A stretch of 32,579 nucleotides of DNA from Patescibacteria group bacterium (GTDB taxonomy: Bacteria; Patescibacteriota; Minisyncoccia; Moranbacterales; SCTJ01). Both the position numbers and the translations under genes were made by a program. The first letter of the stretch is position 1, and the number at the start of each line of letters is the position of its first letter. This document shows positions 6,928 through 14,959 of this stretch, one piece after another. Where the stretch lies: contig SCTJ01000005.1 of NCBI GenBank assembly GCA_004297805.1, forward strand, positions 1 through 32,579, read 5' to 3'. The notes under the pieces were generated by a model, which did no database searches, was not told the origin of the DNA, and saw only the letters and a list, made by a program, of their open reading frames with translations.

Positions 6928-8776
6928 ACGAAGTGATTGAGTTCAGAATTCCTTCTTCATCTAGGCCGGCTTCGGCCAAGACTTCTTCGCGCGTGCCGTG
7001 TCCCAAAAACTTGTCCGGCAGACCCAAGTTTTTCACATTCACCCCAATCCCCTCACGCAGAACAAATTCATTGATTGCGCTGCCTGCTCCGCCAGCCACC
7101 ACGTTATCCTCCAGCGTCACAAAATACTGATGCTTCTTGGCGAGCTCTTTGAGCAACGCTTCATCCAGCGGTTTTACAAAGCGCATATTCACTAGAGTAG
7201 CGTTTAATTTTTCCGCTGCTTTTTCAGCGTTAGTCGCCAATGTTCCGAAAGACAGGATCGCCACTCTTTTTCCTTCCCTCATTATTTTAGCCTTTCCAAT
7301 TTCTATCGATTCAGTCTTTTCACTATTATAGCGTCTCCGACTACTGCCGCGCGGATAGCGCACCACTACTGGGCCGCCGTGCTTGTATCCAGCTTCCAAC
7401 ATCGCATAGCTTTCACTTTCATCCACCGGCGCCATAATAATCAGATTCGGAACGACCCGCAAAAATGACAGGTCAAAGCTACCAGCATGCGTGGCCCCAT
7501 CCGGTCCCACAATACCCGCCCGATCAACAGCGAAGAGGACGTCCAAATTTTGCAACGCCACATCGTGAATCAACTGATCATAGGCCCGCTGCAAAAACGA
7601 GGAATAAATGGCCACCACTGGTTTTTTGCCTTCGCAAGCCAGGCCCGCCGCAAAAGTGACCGCATGTTGCTCGGCAATCCCCACGTCATGAAAGCGCTTG
7701 GGAAATTTTTTACCAAACTCAACTAATCCCGATCCTTCGCCCATGGCCGGCGTGATAGCATGTAGCTTCAGATCTTTTTCGGCTGCATGGCTAATCCAGT
7801 CCGCAAAGACATCCGTATAGGTGAGAACTTTTTTGCCCTGGCCATTATTTTTTCCCGTCACTGGATCAAAAGGCTTTACGGCATGCAATGAAAACTGGTC
7901 CTTCTCCGCTAAAGCATAACCTTTACCCTTGGTGGTGATGACATGCAAAATTTTCGGTCCCCTAATTTTTTTCAGATTAGCCAAAACTTCAACCAACGTT
8001 TGCGCGTCATGCCCGTCGATTGGGCCATAATAATCAAAGCCTAGCTCTTCAAAAAGTGTTCCGGGCGCAATAATGCCTTTGGTATAGGCTTCCGTCTGCC
8101 GCGCAAATTTCTGGATAGTCGGAACGCGACCCAAAATTTTCCTCCCCTTATTACGCAAACGCACATAGGTCGGCGAGGAAATCAAGCGTGTCAGATATTT
8201 TCCCATGCCACCCACATTCGGTGAGATGGACATTTTGTTGTCATTTAGAACCACCAGCATATCCACTTCGACATCGCCCGCGTGATTCATGGCCTCAAAG
8301 GTCATGCCGCCGGTCAAGGCACCATCGCCAATCACTGCCACCACCTGCGGCGCATTTTTCTTGTTTCGATTGGCGATAGCCATGCCCGTAGCCGCACTAA
8401 TCGAAGTGCCAGAATGCCCCACACCCAATGGGTCGTATTCGCTTTCTTCTCTTTTGGGAAAGGGACTGAGCCCCCCCTTTTTGCGAATGGTCAGCATTCG
8501 ATCTTTTCTACCTGTCAGAATTTTGTGTGGATAGGCTTGGTGCCCCACGTCCCAAATCAACAAGTCTTTCGGCGTATCAAAAACGTAGTGCAGCGCTACC
8601 GTCAATTCTACTACTCCCAAGTTAGACCCAAAATGTCCACCCGTTTGAGCCACACTCTCAATCAAAAACTGGCGCACCTCATCACAAAGTTGCGGTAATT
8701 TTTCCACCGGAAGATTTCTCACATCTTGTGGAAGATTGACAGAGTCTAGTAATTTTTTGGAGTTAGTTATTGTCAT
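6917..8776 (-). CDS. dxs: 1-deoxy-D-xylulose-5-phosphate synthase
   Basis: Thiamine-diphosphate enzyme condensing pyruvate and glyceraldehyde-3-phosphate, the first step of the MEP isoprenoid pathway. About 619 residues, normal for DXS. Visible: HFGSNLGVVELTVALHYVFD and IWDVGHQAYPHKILTGR near the N-terminus, the ThDP/Mg motif GDGALTGGMTFEAMNHAG (about 150-167), the DXS-type VGHSGTSISAATG, the catalytic-Glu segment GIAEQHAVTFAAG, and VDRAGIVGPDGATH. It follows rlmN: the rlmN stop ends at 8783, then TTG 8782 or ATG 8776 could start dxs. ATG is preferred; no strong Shine-Dalgarno decides it. No other MEP genes are in the window. Identification is secure. Confidence 0.97.
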   Translation of the reverse strand: MTITNSKKLLDSVNLPQDVRNLPVEKLPQLCDEVRQFLIESVAQTGGHFGSNLGVVELTVALHYVFDTPKDLLIWDVGHQAYPHKILTGRKDRMLTIRKKGGLSPFPKREESEYDPLGVGHSGTSISAATGMAIANRNKKNAPQVVAVIGDGALTGGMTFEAMNHAGDVEVDMLVVLNDNKMSISPNVGGMGKYLTRLISSPTYVRLRNKGRKILGRVPTIQKFARQTEAYTKGIIAPGTLFEELGFDYYGPIDGHDAQTLVEVLANLKKIRGPKILHVITTKGKGYALAEKDQFSLHAVKPFDPVTGKNNGQGKKVLTYTDVFADWISHAAEKDLKLHAITPAMGEGSGLVEFGKKFPKRFHDVGIAEQHAVTFAAGLACEGKKPVVAIYSSFLQRAYDQLIHDVALQNLDVLFAVDRAGIVGPDGATHAGSFDLSFLRVVPNLIIMAPVDESESYAMLEAGYKHGGPVVVRYPRGSSRRRYNSEKTESIEIGKAKIMREGKRVAILSFGTLATNAEKAAEKLNATLVNMRFVKPLDEALLKELAKKHQYFVTLEDNVVAGGAGSAINEFVLREGIGVNVKNLGLPDKFLGHGTREEVLAEAGLDEEGILNSITSFIV

Positions 8777-8782
8777 AGTCAA

Positions 8783-9829
8783 CTATTTACCCGCCAACTG
8801 ACCGCACGCTCCTTGAATCTCCTCACCCAGACTCTTACGAATGGTCGCACTTATCCCCATTTCAGAAAGCATATTTTTGAAGTGTTCCGTTTTTTCGCGA
8901 GAAGAAGGTTGCAGCTCGTCACTTGTCACGTTATAGCGAATAAGATTTACATGCAACAACTGCAATTTTTCAATCGAACGAATGTAGCCGGCTAACTTTC
9001 GCGCATCCTCTGCCGAGTCATTAATTCCGGCCAGCATAATGTACTCCAAGAAAACCTGTCGGTTAGTAATTTGAAAATATTTTTTCAGCGCTTGCCTCAA
9101 GCTTTCCAGATTATCCTTCTTGTTCACCGGCATGAATTCAGAGCGCTTGGCATCATCCGCAAAATGGAGAGAAATCGCCAGGTTGACCTGCGGGAATTCC
9201 CGGGCCATTTTCTCAATTCCTTCCGTCACTCCCGAGGTAGAAACAGAAATTGCCCGCGAGCCAAAGCCAAACAAATTTTTGTCGATTAATATTTTGAGGC
9301 TCTCACTCACATTGTCCCAATTCAAAAACGGCTCCCCCATGCCCATATAGACGATGTTAGACACATCGTGATTTCTAATTTCTAATTCCGAATTTCTAAA
9401 CTTTTTTTTGAGCCACTGTTTCCAAAACAAAACCTGATCCACAATTTCTTCGGCCGTTAGGTTACGCTTGAGACCCAACTTGCCCGTGGCACAAAACCGA
9501 CAACCCATCGGACAACCCACTTGCGTAGAAACGCAAACCGACCACATTTCTGGCTTAGGCGAAATGAGAACGGTTTCGATGTGACTCCCATCTGCCAGCT
9601 TCAATAACGCTTTGGCAGACTGACCATTCTTGGCTTCCAAAATTTTCTCCGCTACAAAAGATAATATTGGCAACTTTTCGTTTAGCTCATCCCGCAGATT
9701 TTTTGGCAAGGAAGTTATCTCGGCGAATTCCGCCATACCTTCTTGGTAGACGGCGCGTAAAATTTGACCCAGTCGAAATTTGGGCTGGTCTTTCTGTATT
9801 AAAAATGCTTCCAATTTTTCAATATTCAT
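8783..9829 (-). CDS. rlmN: 23S rRNA/tRNA adenine-C2 methyltransferase RlmN
   Basis: Radical SAM enzyme making 2-methyladenosine at 23S rRNA A2503 and at tRNA A37. 348 residues, close to the family norm. The cluster cysteines are C106, C110, C113 in GCPMGCRFC, followed by ATGKLGLKRNLTAEEIVDQV. Next come NIVYMGMGEPFLNWDNV and AISVSTSGVTEGI, and the C-terminal catalytic cysteine is in QGACGQLAG (C342). Between the QVLFWKQ helix and SNIVYMGMGEP there is an extra low-complexity stretch FRNSELEIRN (about 144-153), encoded by tandem AATTAGAAATTAGAAAT-like repeats and best read as an in-frame repeat insertion in a surface loop. Start ATG 9829 has AGGA upstream. First gene of the rlmN-dxs unit. Confidence 0.96.
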   Translation of the reverse strand: MNIEKLEAFLIQKDQPKFRLGQILRAVYQEGMAEFAEITSLPKNLRDELNEKLPILSFVAEKILEAKNGQSAKALLKLADGSHIETVLISPKPEMWSVCVSTQVGCPMGCRFCATGKLGLKRNLTAEEIVDQVLFWKQWLKKKFRNSELEIRNHDVSNIVYMGMGEPFLNWDNVSESLKILIDKNLFGFGSRAISVSTSGVTEGIEKMAREFPQVNLAISLHFADDAKRSEFMPVNKKDNLESLRQALKKYFQITNRQVFLEYIMLAGINDSAEDARKLAGYIRSIEKLQLLHVNLIRYNVTSDELQPSSREKTEHFKNMLSEMGISATIRKSLGEEIQGACGQLAGK

Positions 9830-9838
9830 ATGATCCTA

Positions 9839-9867
9839 ACGATACTGTATCAGCATTCTTTTATCAA
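9839..9867 (-). promoter_or_regulatory. Possible promoter of rlmN-dxs
   Basis: Minus strand: TTGATA, 17-nt spacer, TATCGT (4/6 to the -10 consensus), ending about 10 nt before the rlmN ATG. Suggestive only. Confidence 0.35.
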
Positions 9868-9924
9868 ATGAAAAAGTTTTCGCGGCCCATGCCACAAAAT
9901 TCAATAAGCCATTCTTACCACCCC

Positions 9925-11532
9925 TTAGTGTCCAAAAAATCCTCGCCCATTTTTGTCGGGAATGAGATAGAGGACGACGCCCCGTTCTTCGCAAAATTTA
10001 ATAACCTCCTTATCCCTCACCGAACCGCTAGTGGAAATGATGGCCTTGACACCTGCCTGCGTCAAAGCCTCAACCCCATCCGTCTCCGGGAAGAAACTGT
10101 CACTTGAAGCCACAGCCTCCATGGGAGAGTGCTGACTAGTTTCCGCTCGAGTAATTGCCAACTGAGATCCATATACTCGTGCCTGCTGTCCCACCCCATT
10201 CCCAAGAAGCACTCCATTTCGCACGATCACGATAGTATTACTGTTGGATGTGTCACCGATCGACTTGGCAAGCAGCATGTCATTTTCCTGCTGAAGAGTC
10301 GCTTGGCCAATTTTTGCAAGCTCCGGATCGTTAAGGTCAAGAATAAACGTGTAGTTCGGCTGGGAAAGAAGACCGCCCCGCACATAGCGGAAACGCGGAG
10401 CGACATCGAGGCTGTGACGATTGAGCTTCTCCAATGCCGGATTCGCGATCAATCGACACTTATCACCCTTGCGCCGCAGTACTTCAATGGTACGGTCGTC
10501 AAACGACGGAGCGATGATGCCATCCAGCAGCCTCCTTTTTCCTTCTGGCATGCCGTGAGTGAGAAGCGTATCCGCTACCTCCTCGGTGACTTGAAAGTTC
10601 AGCAGCACCAATCCACCAAAAATCGCCAGCGGGTCACCCATTACCATTTCGCGCACAAGCTCAATCGCATTGTGACCAATAGCTACTCCACAAGCATTGC
10701 CGTGCTTCACAGCGATGGCCATGAGCGGAACTTCTCCACGATTCACGTCAAACGTGGCTGCGATATGAGTGGCCGTCTGCAATAGACGCTCCGTATCGCA
10801 CAGATTGTTGAAACTCGGGTCTGTTCCGGCCACCAGCTGAAATCGGTGAATGGCCAGCGGATCTTCTGAATTCGCCTGATAAAGCGCCGCTGGAACCTGG
10901 TAACCGTTTTCACCGTATTTGCAAACCAGTGTCCGCTCTCCCACCATCCCCGTATACTTTCCTTGACCGTGATAGGTCGCCGAAGCTAAACAGTAATCGG
11001 CTACTGTCGCTTCGGCTTTGGCAGCTAGTTCGGTGAGAAATTCTTCAGCACTAGGTTCTCCAGCCTTTAACCACTCAATGACTCGCGGACGATCCGCCCC
11101 ATCACACACCACGATTCGGCGACTCTTGGCCGCTGAGCGAAGCATAGTTGGTCCGCCAATGTCCGTCTGTTCGATAATCGATTCCGAAGTACTTCCGTCT
11201 TTTTGAATCTCCTGCTTGAGAGGATACATATCCACACACACCAGACCCAGCCAAGGAATTCCCCGCTTTTCCAGTTCAGCCCAATCTTCCGCCACATCCC
11301 GCGCCAAGATTCCCGCATGCACTTCCCGCGAAAGCGTGACCACCCGATGACCGAGAATGGCTTCTCCACCCACCAGACTCGCCACGTCCTGCACAGGAAC
11401 CCCTGCCGCTTCGATAGCCCGAGCAGTTCCTCCGGAGGAATATAGCGTCCACCCAAGAGCCACCAGCTCGCGAGCGAAGTCCGCGATTCCATCTTTGTTA
11501 TACACCGAGATTAAAGCATTTTTTCTGTTCAT
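9925..11532 (-). CDS. purH: Bifunctional PurH: AICAR formyltransferase / IMP cyclohydrolase (cyclohydrolase domain altered)
   Basis: 535 residues covering both domains. PurH performs the last two steps of IMP synthesis: formylation of AICAR, then ring closure. The C-terminal AICARFT domain keeps VKHGNACG with the catalytic Lys277-His278 pair, KYGENGYQ (usually RYGENPHQ) and SDSFFPETDG. The N-terminal MGS-like cyclohydrolase domain keeps Tyr103 (DMYPL), Asp124 (TDIGGPT) and Lys136 (RSAAKS). The usual RVKTLHP, with the conserved lysine (Lys66 in avian ATIC), is RVVTLSR here (Val65). The cyclohydrolase half may therefore be weak or inactive. A separate MGS protein with intact residues is encoded directly upstream on the same strand, behind its own terminator. 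Overall identification is secure; the activity of the N-terminal half is uncertain. Confidence 0.93.
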   Translation of the reverse strand: MNRKNALISVYNKDGIADFARELVALGWTLYSSGGTARAIEAAGVPVQDVASLVGGEAILGHRVVTLSREVHAGILARDVAEDWAELEKRGIPWLGLVCVDMYPLKQEIQKDGSTSESIIEQTDIGGPTMLRSAAKSRRIVVCDGADRPRVIEWLKAGEPSAEEFLTELAAKAEATVADYCLASATYHGQGKYTGMVGERTLVCKYGENGYQVPAALYQANSEDPLAIHRFQLVAGTDPSFNNLCDTERLLQTATHIAATFDVNRGEVPLMAIAVKHGNACGVAIGHNAIELVREMVMGDPLAIFGGLVLLNFQVTEEVADTLLTHGMPEGKRRLLDGIIAPSFDDRTIEVLRRKGDKCRLIANPALEKLNRHSLDVAPRFRYVRGGLLSQPNYTFILDLNDPELAKIGQATLQQENDMLLAKSIGDTSNSNTIVIVRNGVLLGNGVGQQARVYGSQLAITRAETSQHSPMEAVASSDSFFPETDGVEALTQAGVKAIISTSGSVRDKEVIKFCEERGVVLYLIPDKNGRGFFGH

Positions 11533-11589
11533 TTGTGTTGATCACTTTAAACTCAAATCACACTTTTGACTTCTCCTGCCTATATCCAT

Positions 11590-11618
11590 ACTTTAATCCA
11601 AATCCATATTGTTATCAA
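11590..11618 (-). promoter_or_regulatory. Possible promoter of purH
   Basis: Minus strand: TTGATA, 17-nt spacer, TAAAGT (4/6), about 58 nt upstream of the purH ATG and immediately after the terminator of the upstream gene, where a new promoter would be expected. Confidence 0.35.
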
Positions 11619-11622
11619 ATGG

Positions 11623-11673
11623 AAAAGGGCTCGCCACTGTGCGCTTGTGCACACAGCTTTGAGCCCCTTTTTT
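11623..11673. terminator. Strong two-tier (bidirectional) terminator after the stand-alone cyclohydrolase gene
   Basis: GGGCTC/GAGCCC encloses CTGTGCGC/GCACACAG. Minus-strand T-run TTTTCC, plus-strand T-run TTTTTT, so it could work both ways. It separates the GC-rich gene from purH. Confidence 0.8.
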
Positions 11674-11684
11674 CGCCCTCCCGG

Positions 11685-12278
11685 TTACGCTGCCTTCGGA
11701 GGGTTCTTCTCGAGCCACTCCAGGATACCCGCGTCGTAGGCGCTGGTCAGCTCGAACACCTTCTGTGCCAACTGCCACTTCCGCAGCGGGTCGACGTCGC
11801 CGGTCCGCTCGATCTCATCGACGACCCAGTCGTAGTCCTCCGGGTCGACGACCACGATCGCGCCGTTCTTGGCGGCCGCGCGCACCATGGTCGGGCCACC
11901 GACGTCCATCTTCTCGATCACCTCGGCGCGGGTGATGCCCGGCTTCTTGGTCTCCTCCTCGAAGAGGTAGAAGTTCACGAAGACGAGCGGAATCGGCTGG
12001 ATGCCATACTGCTGCATCTCCGCGTCGTCGACACCGACCTCGCCGATGATCCCGCCCATGACCCTCGGGTTGAGCGTCTTGAGACGGCCCCGCAGGATCT
12101 CGGGAAACCCGCTGTAGTCGGAGACCTGCGTGACCAGCACGCCTGCCTCCTTGAGCTCCCTGGCTGTGCCGCCGGTCGAGATGACCTGGATGCCCAGACC
12201 CTCAAGCCGCTTGCCGAGCTTGATGAGTCCGGTCTTGTTCGAAACGCTGACAATCGCCCTACTGATACGTTCCTTCAT
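11685..12278 (-). CDS. Stand-alone IMP cyclohydrolase-like (MGS domain) protein, GC-rich, likely transferred
   Basis: 197 residues equal to the N-terminal half of PurH only. Starts RAIVSVSNKTGLIKLGKRLE, then ISTGGTARELKEAG, SGFPEILRGRLKTLNP, and VNFYLFEEE. The four residues assigned to the cyclohydrolase site in avian ATIC are all present: Lys67 (RLKTLNP), Tyr104, Asp125 (MDVGGPT) and Lys137 (RAAAKN). There is no AICARFT domain; the protein stops after the domain boundary (EWLEKNPPKAA). Codon use differs sharply from its neighbours, with almost every third position G or C. It has a strong GGAGGAGG ribosome site, also unusual here, and its own terminator. Best read as a horizontally acquired cyclohydrolase that could back up the altered N-terminal domain of the adjacent PurH. 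Confidence 0.85.
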   Translation of the reverse strand: MKERISRAIVSVSNKTGLIKLGKRLEGLGIQVISTGGTARELKEAGVLVTQVSDYSGFPEILRGRLKTLNPRVMGGIIGEVGVDDAEMQQYGIQPIPLVFVNFYLFEEETKKPGITRAEVIEKMDVGGPTMVRAAAKNGAIVVVDPEDYDWVVDEIERTGDVDPLRKWQLAQKVFELTSAYDAGILEWLEKNPPKAA

Positions 12279-12404
12279 GTGCGCCTCCTCCTGGCACCAG
12301 TTGACATTGCCTCATTGCTCCTTGATTTTCAGTCCTCCTTTCGCCACCCAGCCTAGACTAGCTGGCCAGAAAAATCAAGTCGCTCTCACGTTTTATTTTT
12401 GCCA

Positions 12405-12432
12405 ACAAAAAGAGCGGGAATTCATCCCGCTC
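12405..12432 (-). terminator. Rho-independent terminator after the PAS gene
   Basis: Minus strand: GAGCGGGA-TGAAT-TCCCGCTC followed by TTTTTGTTG; perfect 8-bp stem, 15 nt past the stop codon. Confidence 0.88.
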
Positions 12433-12446
12433 GCAAAGTACACTTT

Positions 12447-12956
12447 CTATAAACCTGCTTTTTTGATTTTGTCTTTCAATTCCTTTACTTCTCCTCCAGC
12501 CTCATCGATCTTCTTGAGATTTTGAATAGTGCGAATAACATCGGAAGACAAATCGCGGGAAATGTGAACAAATCCCACCACTTCATCTCGCACATCTTTG
12601 ATAGGATAGGCTGTCACTTCCGTATAGAAATGTTTACCTGCAGCGTCCTGATGCTTATGAATGAACCTTTCTGATTTTCCGCTTTCATAGAATTCAGCGA
12701 TTGGACACTTGTGATCCGGCGGACTACAGATATCATCTAGACCATGGGTAATTTTGTAGCAGCAACTACCAATCACGTCCTTGTTGTCCATGCCCAAAAC
12801 ACTGAGCAAAGTTTCATTAGCATAGGTTATCTTAAACTCCCGATCCACAATCATAATGCTCTCGGAGATATTGTTGAGTATATCATACATGAAATCCCCC
12901 ATCTCGAACGTTACACCTTCCATGTTGAATGTTCCACAGGGTGTGTCTTTTGCCAT
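12447..12956 (-). CDS. Stand-alone PAS domain protein
   Basis: 169 residues forming a single PAS domain (about 25-135): ILNNISESIMIVDREFKITY, ANETLLSVLGMDNKDVIGSC, YKITHGLDDICSPPDHKCPI, then EVTAYPIKDVRDEVVGFVHI. The cysteine pattern (GSCCYK, DIC, HKCP) is common in PAS domains of sensor kinases with a CYKxxHG..xxC..CP signature, where it may bind metal or sense redox; that is analogy. After PAS comes a short helix/coiled coil (RTIQNLKKIDEAGGEVKELKDKIKK), where a kinase or HAMP domain would normally attach, but the protein ends. A short extension MAKDTPCGTFNMEG precedes it. It probably works as a partner-binding sensor. It has an extended -10 promoter and a perfect terminator, so it is monocistronic. 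Confidence 0.88.
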   Translation of the reverse strand: MAKDTPCGTFNMEGVTFEMGDFMYDILNNISESIMIVDREFKITYANETLLSVLGMDNKDVIGSCCYKITHGLDDICSPPDHKCPIAEFYESGKSERFIHKHQDAAGKHFYTEVTAYPIKDVRDEVVGFVHISRDLSSDVIRTIQNLKKIDEAGGEVKELKDKIKKAGL

Positions 12957-12991
12957 ATTCTCTGTCTCTAGAATATTAGTGCTCTTCCGAG

Positions 12992-13000
12992 ATTATATCA
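12992..13000 (-). promoter_or_regulatory. Extended -10 promoter of the PAS gene
   Basis: Minus strand TGATATAAT, with only a poor -35 (CTGTAA at 17 nt). It lies about 36 nt before the PAS ATG; its -35 region falls inside the glmS tail remnant. Confidence 0.55.
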
Positions 13001-13003
13001 CAA

Positions 13004-13072
13004 CTATTCAACCGTTACAGATTTGGCCGAGTTCCTCGGTTTATCGACCCCGTAAAGTCGCTGCGCACCAAC
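13004..13072 (-). pseudogene. Remnant of a second glmS 3' end (22 codons plus stop)
   Basis: Starting 21 nt past the glmS stop, the minus strand reads VGAQRLYGVDKPRNSAKSVT then VE and TAG. The end of the intact gene is VGVGRGYDVDKPRNLAKSVT then VE and TAA. The proteins nearly match, but almost every shared codon differs at its third base, for example AAA/AAG, TCT/TCC, GTA/GTG, ACG/ACT. Similarity stops at the first V, and no start codon or longer frame exists. It is therefore a relic of a divergent glmS, not a recent duplication. CCCCGT/ACGGGG (13048-13053, 13071-13076) forms an inverted repeat across it. Confidence 0.8.
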
Positions 13073-13093
13073 GGGGCGGGCATCACCACAGTT

Positions 13094-14938
13094 TTATTCA
13101 ACAGTCACGGACTTAGCCAGGTTGCGTGGCTTGTCTACATCGTATCCACGCCCTACCCCGACATAATACGCCAAGAGTTGCAACGGAATGACTGAAAGCA
13201 AGGGAGTAAGCATTTCCAGTGTTTTGGGAATATAGATCACATCATCAGCAATTTTTTGAATAGCCTTGTCGCCCTCGGTCGCAATGGCAATGATTTTTCC
13301 GCCACGCGCCTTAATTTCCTGCATGCCGCTCAAGTTTTTTTCATAGACGCTGTCTTTGGGTGTCACAAAAATGGACGGGAAGTTTTTGTCAATCAAGGCA
13401 ATGGGCCCATGCTTCATTTCGCCCGAGGGATAACCCTCGGCATGCACATAGGCAATCTCCTTGATTTTGAGCGACCCCTCCAACGCGATCGGATAATTAT
13501 ACTTGCGTCCCATGTAGAGAAAATTCTGATACTTCAAATACTTCTTAGCAATCTTTTTGATGTCCTTGGAAGTTTTGAGCATTTTCTCGATTTGCTTTGG
13601 GATCTTGGCCATTTCCGTTGCGATACGCTGGCCCATCACAAAAGACATGCCCCGCTGCCGGCCCAACATGAGCGTCAGCAACACAAAAACTGATAGCTGA
13701 GAGGTAAAGGCTTTGGTTGAAGCTACTCCAATTTCTGGCCCAGCATGATTATAGGTCCCGGCGTCCGTTTCGCGTGCAATGGTCGAGCCAACCGTATTCA
13801 CGATGCCCAGCGTCAGCGCACCCTTTTCTTTGGCCTCCCGAATGGCGGCCAGCGTGTCCGCTGTTTCGCCTGATTGCGAAATCGCCAGCACCGCCACCTT
13901 GTCATTCAGGATCGGTTTACGATAACGAAATTCGGAAGCATATTCAACTTCCACCGGGATGCCGGCATATTCTTCCAACATATATTCGCCCACTAACCCA
14001 GCGTAATAGGAAGTGCCACAACTCACGATGACAATTTTTTCGATACCCCTCAATTGATCAGCCACATGACGCAATCCCCCGAGCTTGGCCCTGCCCTCAG
14101 GAACCACCAAGCGACCGCGAGTGGCGTTCTGAATAGTTTCCGGTTGCTCAAAAATTTCTTTGAGCATGAAATGGTCAAAGCCATGCTTTTGCGCTTTTTC
14201 AATTGACCAATCCAATTTGGTCACTTCTTTGCTCACTGCCCGATTTTTCACGCTAAACACCTCGTAGTTGTCAGGTGTGATTACTGCCACCTCTCCATCT
14301 TCAAGATAAACCACTTGATCCGTGTGACGAATGATGGCCGAGACATCCGAAGCGATCACATTCTCATTACTGCCCACGCCAATCACCAGAGGACTGCCGA
14401 GACGCGCTACGATCATTTTATTTGGCTCATCACGGTGAATAATGGCCAGACCATAGGTTCCCCGCAGAAGCTTCAGCGATTCCAAGACTGATTTTTTGAA
14501 ATCGTATTTTTTCCCGAACTCCTCAATCAAGTGCGCAATGACCTCACTGTCTGTTTCCGATTTGAACACGTGTTTCTTGCGAATGAGAATATCCTTGAGT
14601 TCTTGATAATTCTCAATGATACCGTTATGCGCTAGCCAAATCTTTCCGTTGCAGTCTGAGTGCGGATGTGAATTCCGATCACAAGGCTTGCCATGTGTCG
14701 CCCAGCGCGTGTGCGCAATGCCCACCACGCCCTCCAGTTGCTCACTCACTTTGTTTTCCAAATTAGCCACTCGGCCCACTGACTTCACCGCTACGATACT
14801 GGATCCATTCTTGCCACCCACTTGAGACACAATTGCCAGGCCCGCCGAGTCATAGCCGCGATACTCCAGACGCTTGAGACCTTCAATCAAAATCGGCGCA
14901 GCGTTCTGCTTGCCAATGTAGCCAATGATTCCACACAT
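13094..14938 (-). CDS. glmS: Glucosamine-fructose-6-phosphate aminotransferase (isomerizing)
   Basis: Makes glucosamine-6-phosphate from fructose-6-phosphate and glutamine, the committed step to UDP-GlcNAc. 614 residues (E. coli has 609). The N-terminal glutaminase starts MCGIIGYIG with the nucleophile Cys2, followed by RRLEYRGYDSAG-type sequence and HTRWATHGKPCDRNSHPHSD. Two SIS sugar-isomerase domains follow, with VSCGTSYYAGLVGEYMLEE, ISQSGETADTLAAIREAKEK, and PSGEMKHGPIALID. The end is DVDKPRNLAKSVTVE. It is the last gene of the operon that also encodes GlmR; in Bacillus subtilis GlmR/YvcK stimulates GlmS, so co-transcription is meaningful. 21 nt separate it from the Nramp stop. No glmS ribozyme core is recognisable upstream. 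Confidence 0.97.
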   Translation of the reverse strand: MCGIIGYIGKQNAAPILIEGLKRLEYRGYDSAGLAIVSQVGGKNGSSIVAVKSVGRVANLENKVSEQLEGVVGIAHTRWATHGKPCDRNSHPHSDCNGKIWLAHNGIIENYQELKDILIRKKHVFKSETDSEVIAHLIEEFGKKYDFKKSVLESLKLLRGTYGLAIIHRDEPNKMIVARLGSPLVIGVGSNENVIASDVSAIIRHTDQVVYLEDGEVAVITPDNYEVFSVKNRAVSKEVTKLDWSIEKAQKHGFDHFMLKEIFEQPETIQNATRGRLVVPEGRAKLGGLRHVADQLRGIEKIVIVSCGTSYYAGLVGEYMLEEYAGIPVEVEYASEFRYRKPILNDKVAVLAISQSGETADTLAAIREAKEKGALTLGIVNTVGSTIARETDAGTYNHAGPEIGVASTKAFTSQLSVFVLLTLMLGRQRGMSFVMGQRIATEMAKIPKQIEKMLKTSKDIKKIAKKYLKYQNFLYMGRKYNYPIALEGSLKIKEIAYVHAEGYPSGEMKHGPIALIDKNFPSIFVTPKDSVYEKNLSGMQEIKARGGKIIAIATEGDKAIQKIADDVIYIPKTLEMLTPLLSVIPLQLLAYYVGVGRGYDVDKPRNLAKSVTVE

Positions 14939-14959
14939 AGATTAACGCTCATTTTAGAA

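Noticed and set aside
11685-12278. Methylglyoxal synthase
   Set aside because: It shares the MGS fold, but the SGFPEILRGRLKTLNP and DVGGPT motifs are those of PurH cyclohydrolase.
12130-12525. 131-codon plus-strand ORF opposite the cyclohydrolase gene
   Set aside because: It is the antisense of a GC-rich gene with clear homology on the minus strand and also crosses a terminator.
13004-13093. Tn7-type insertion at the glmS attachment site
   Set aside because: The site is right, but there are no Tn7-like end repeats or tns genes in the window, and the stub has diverged codons; kept only as an alternative.
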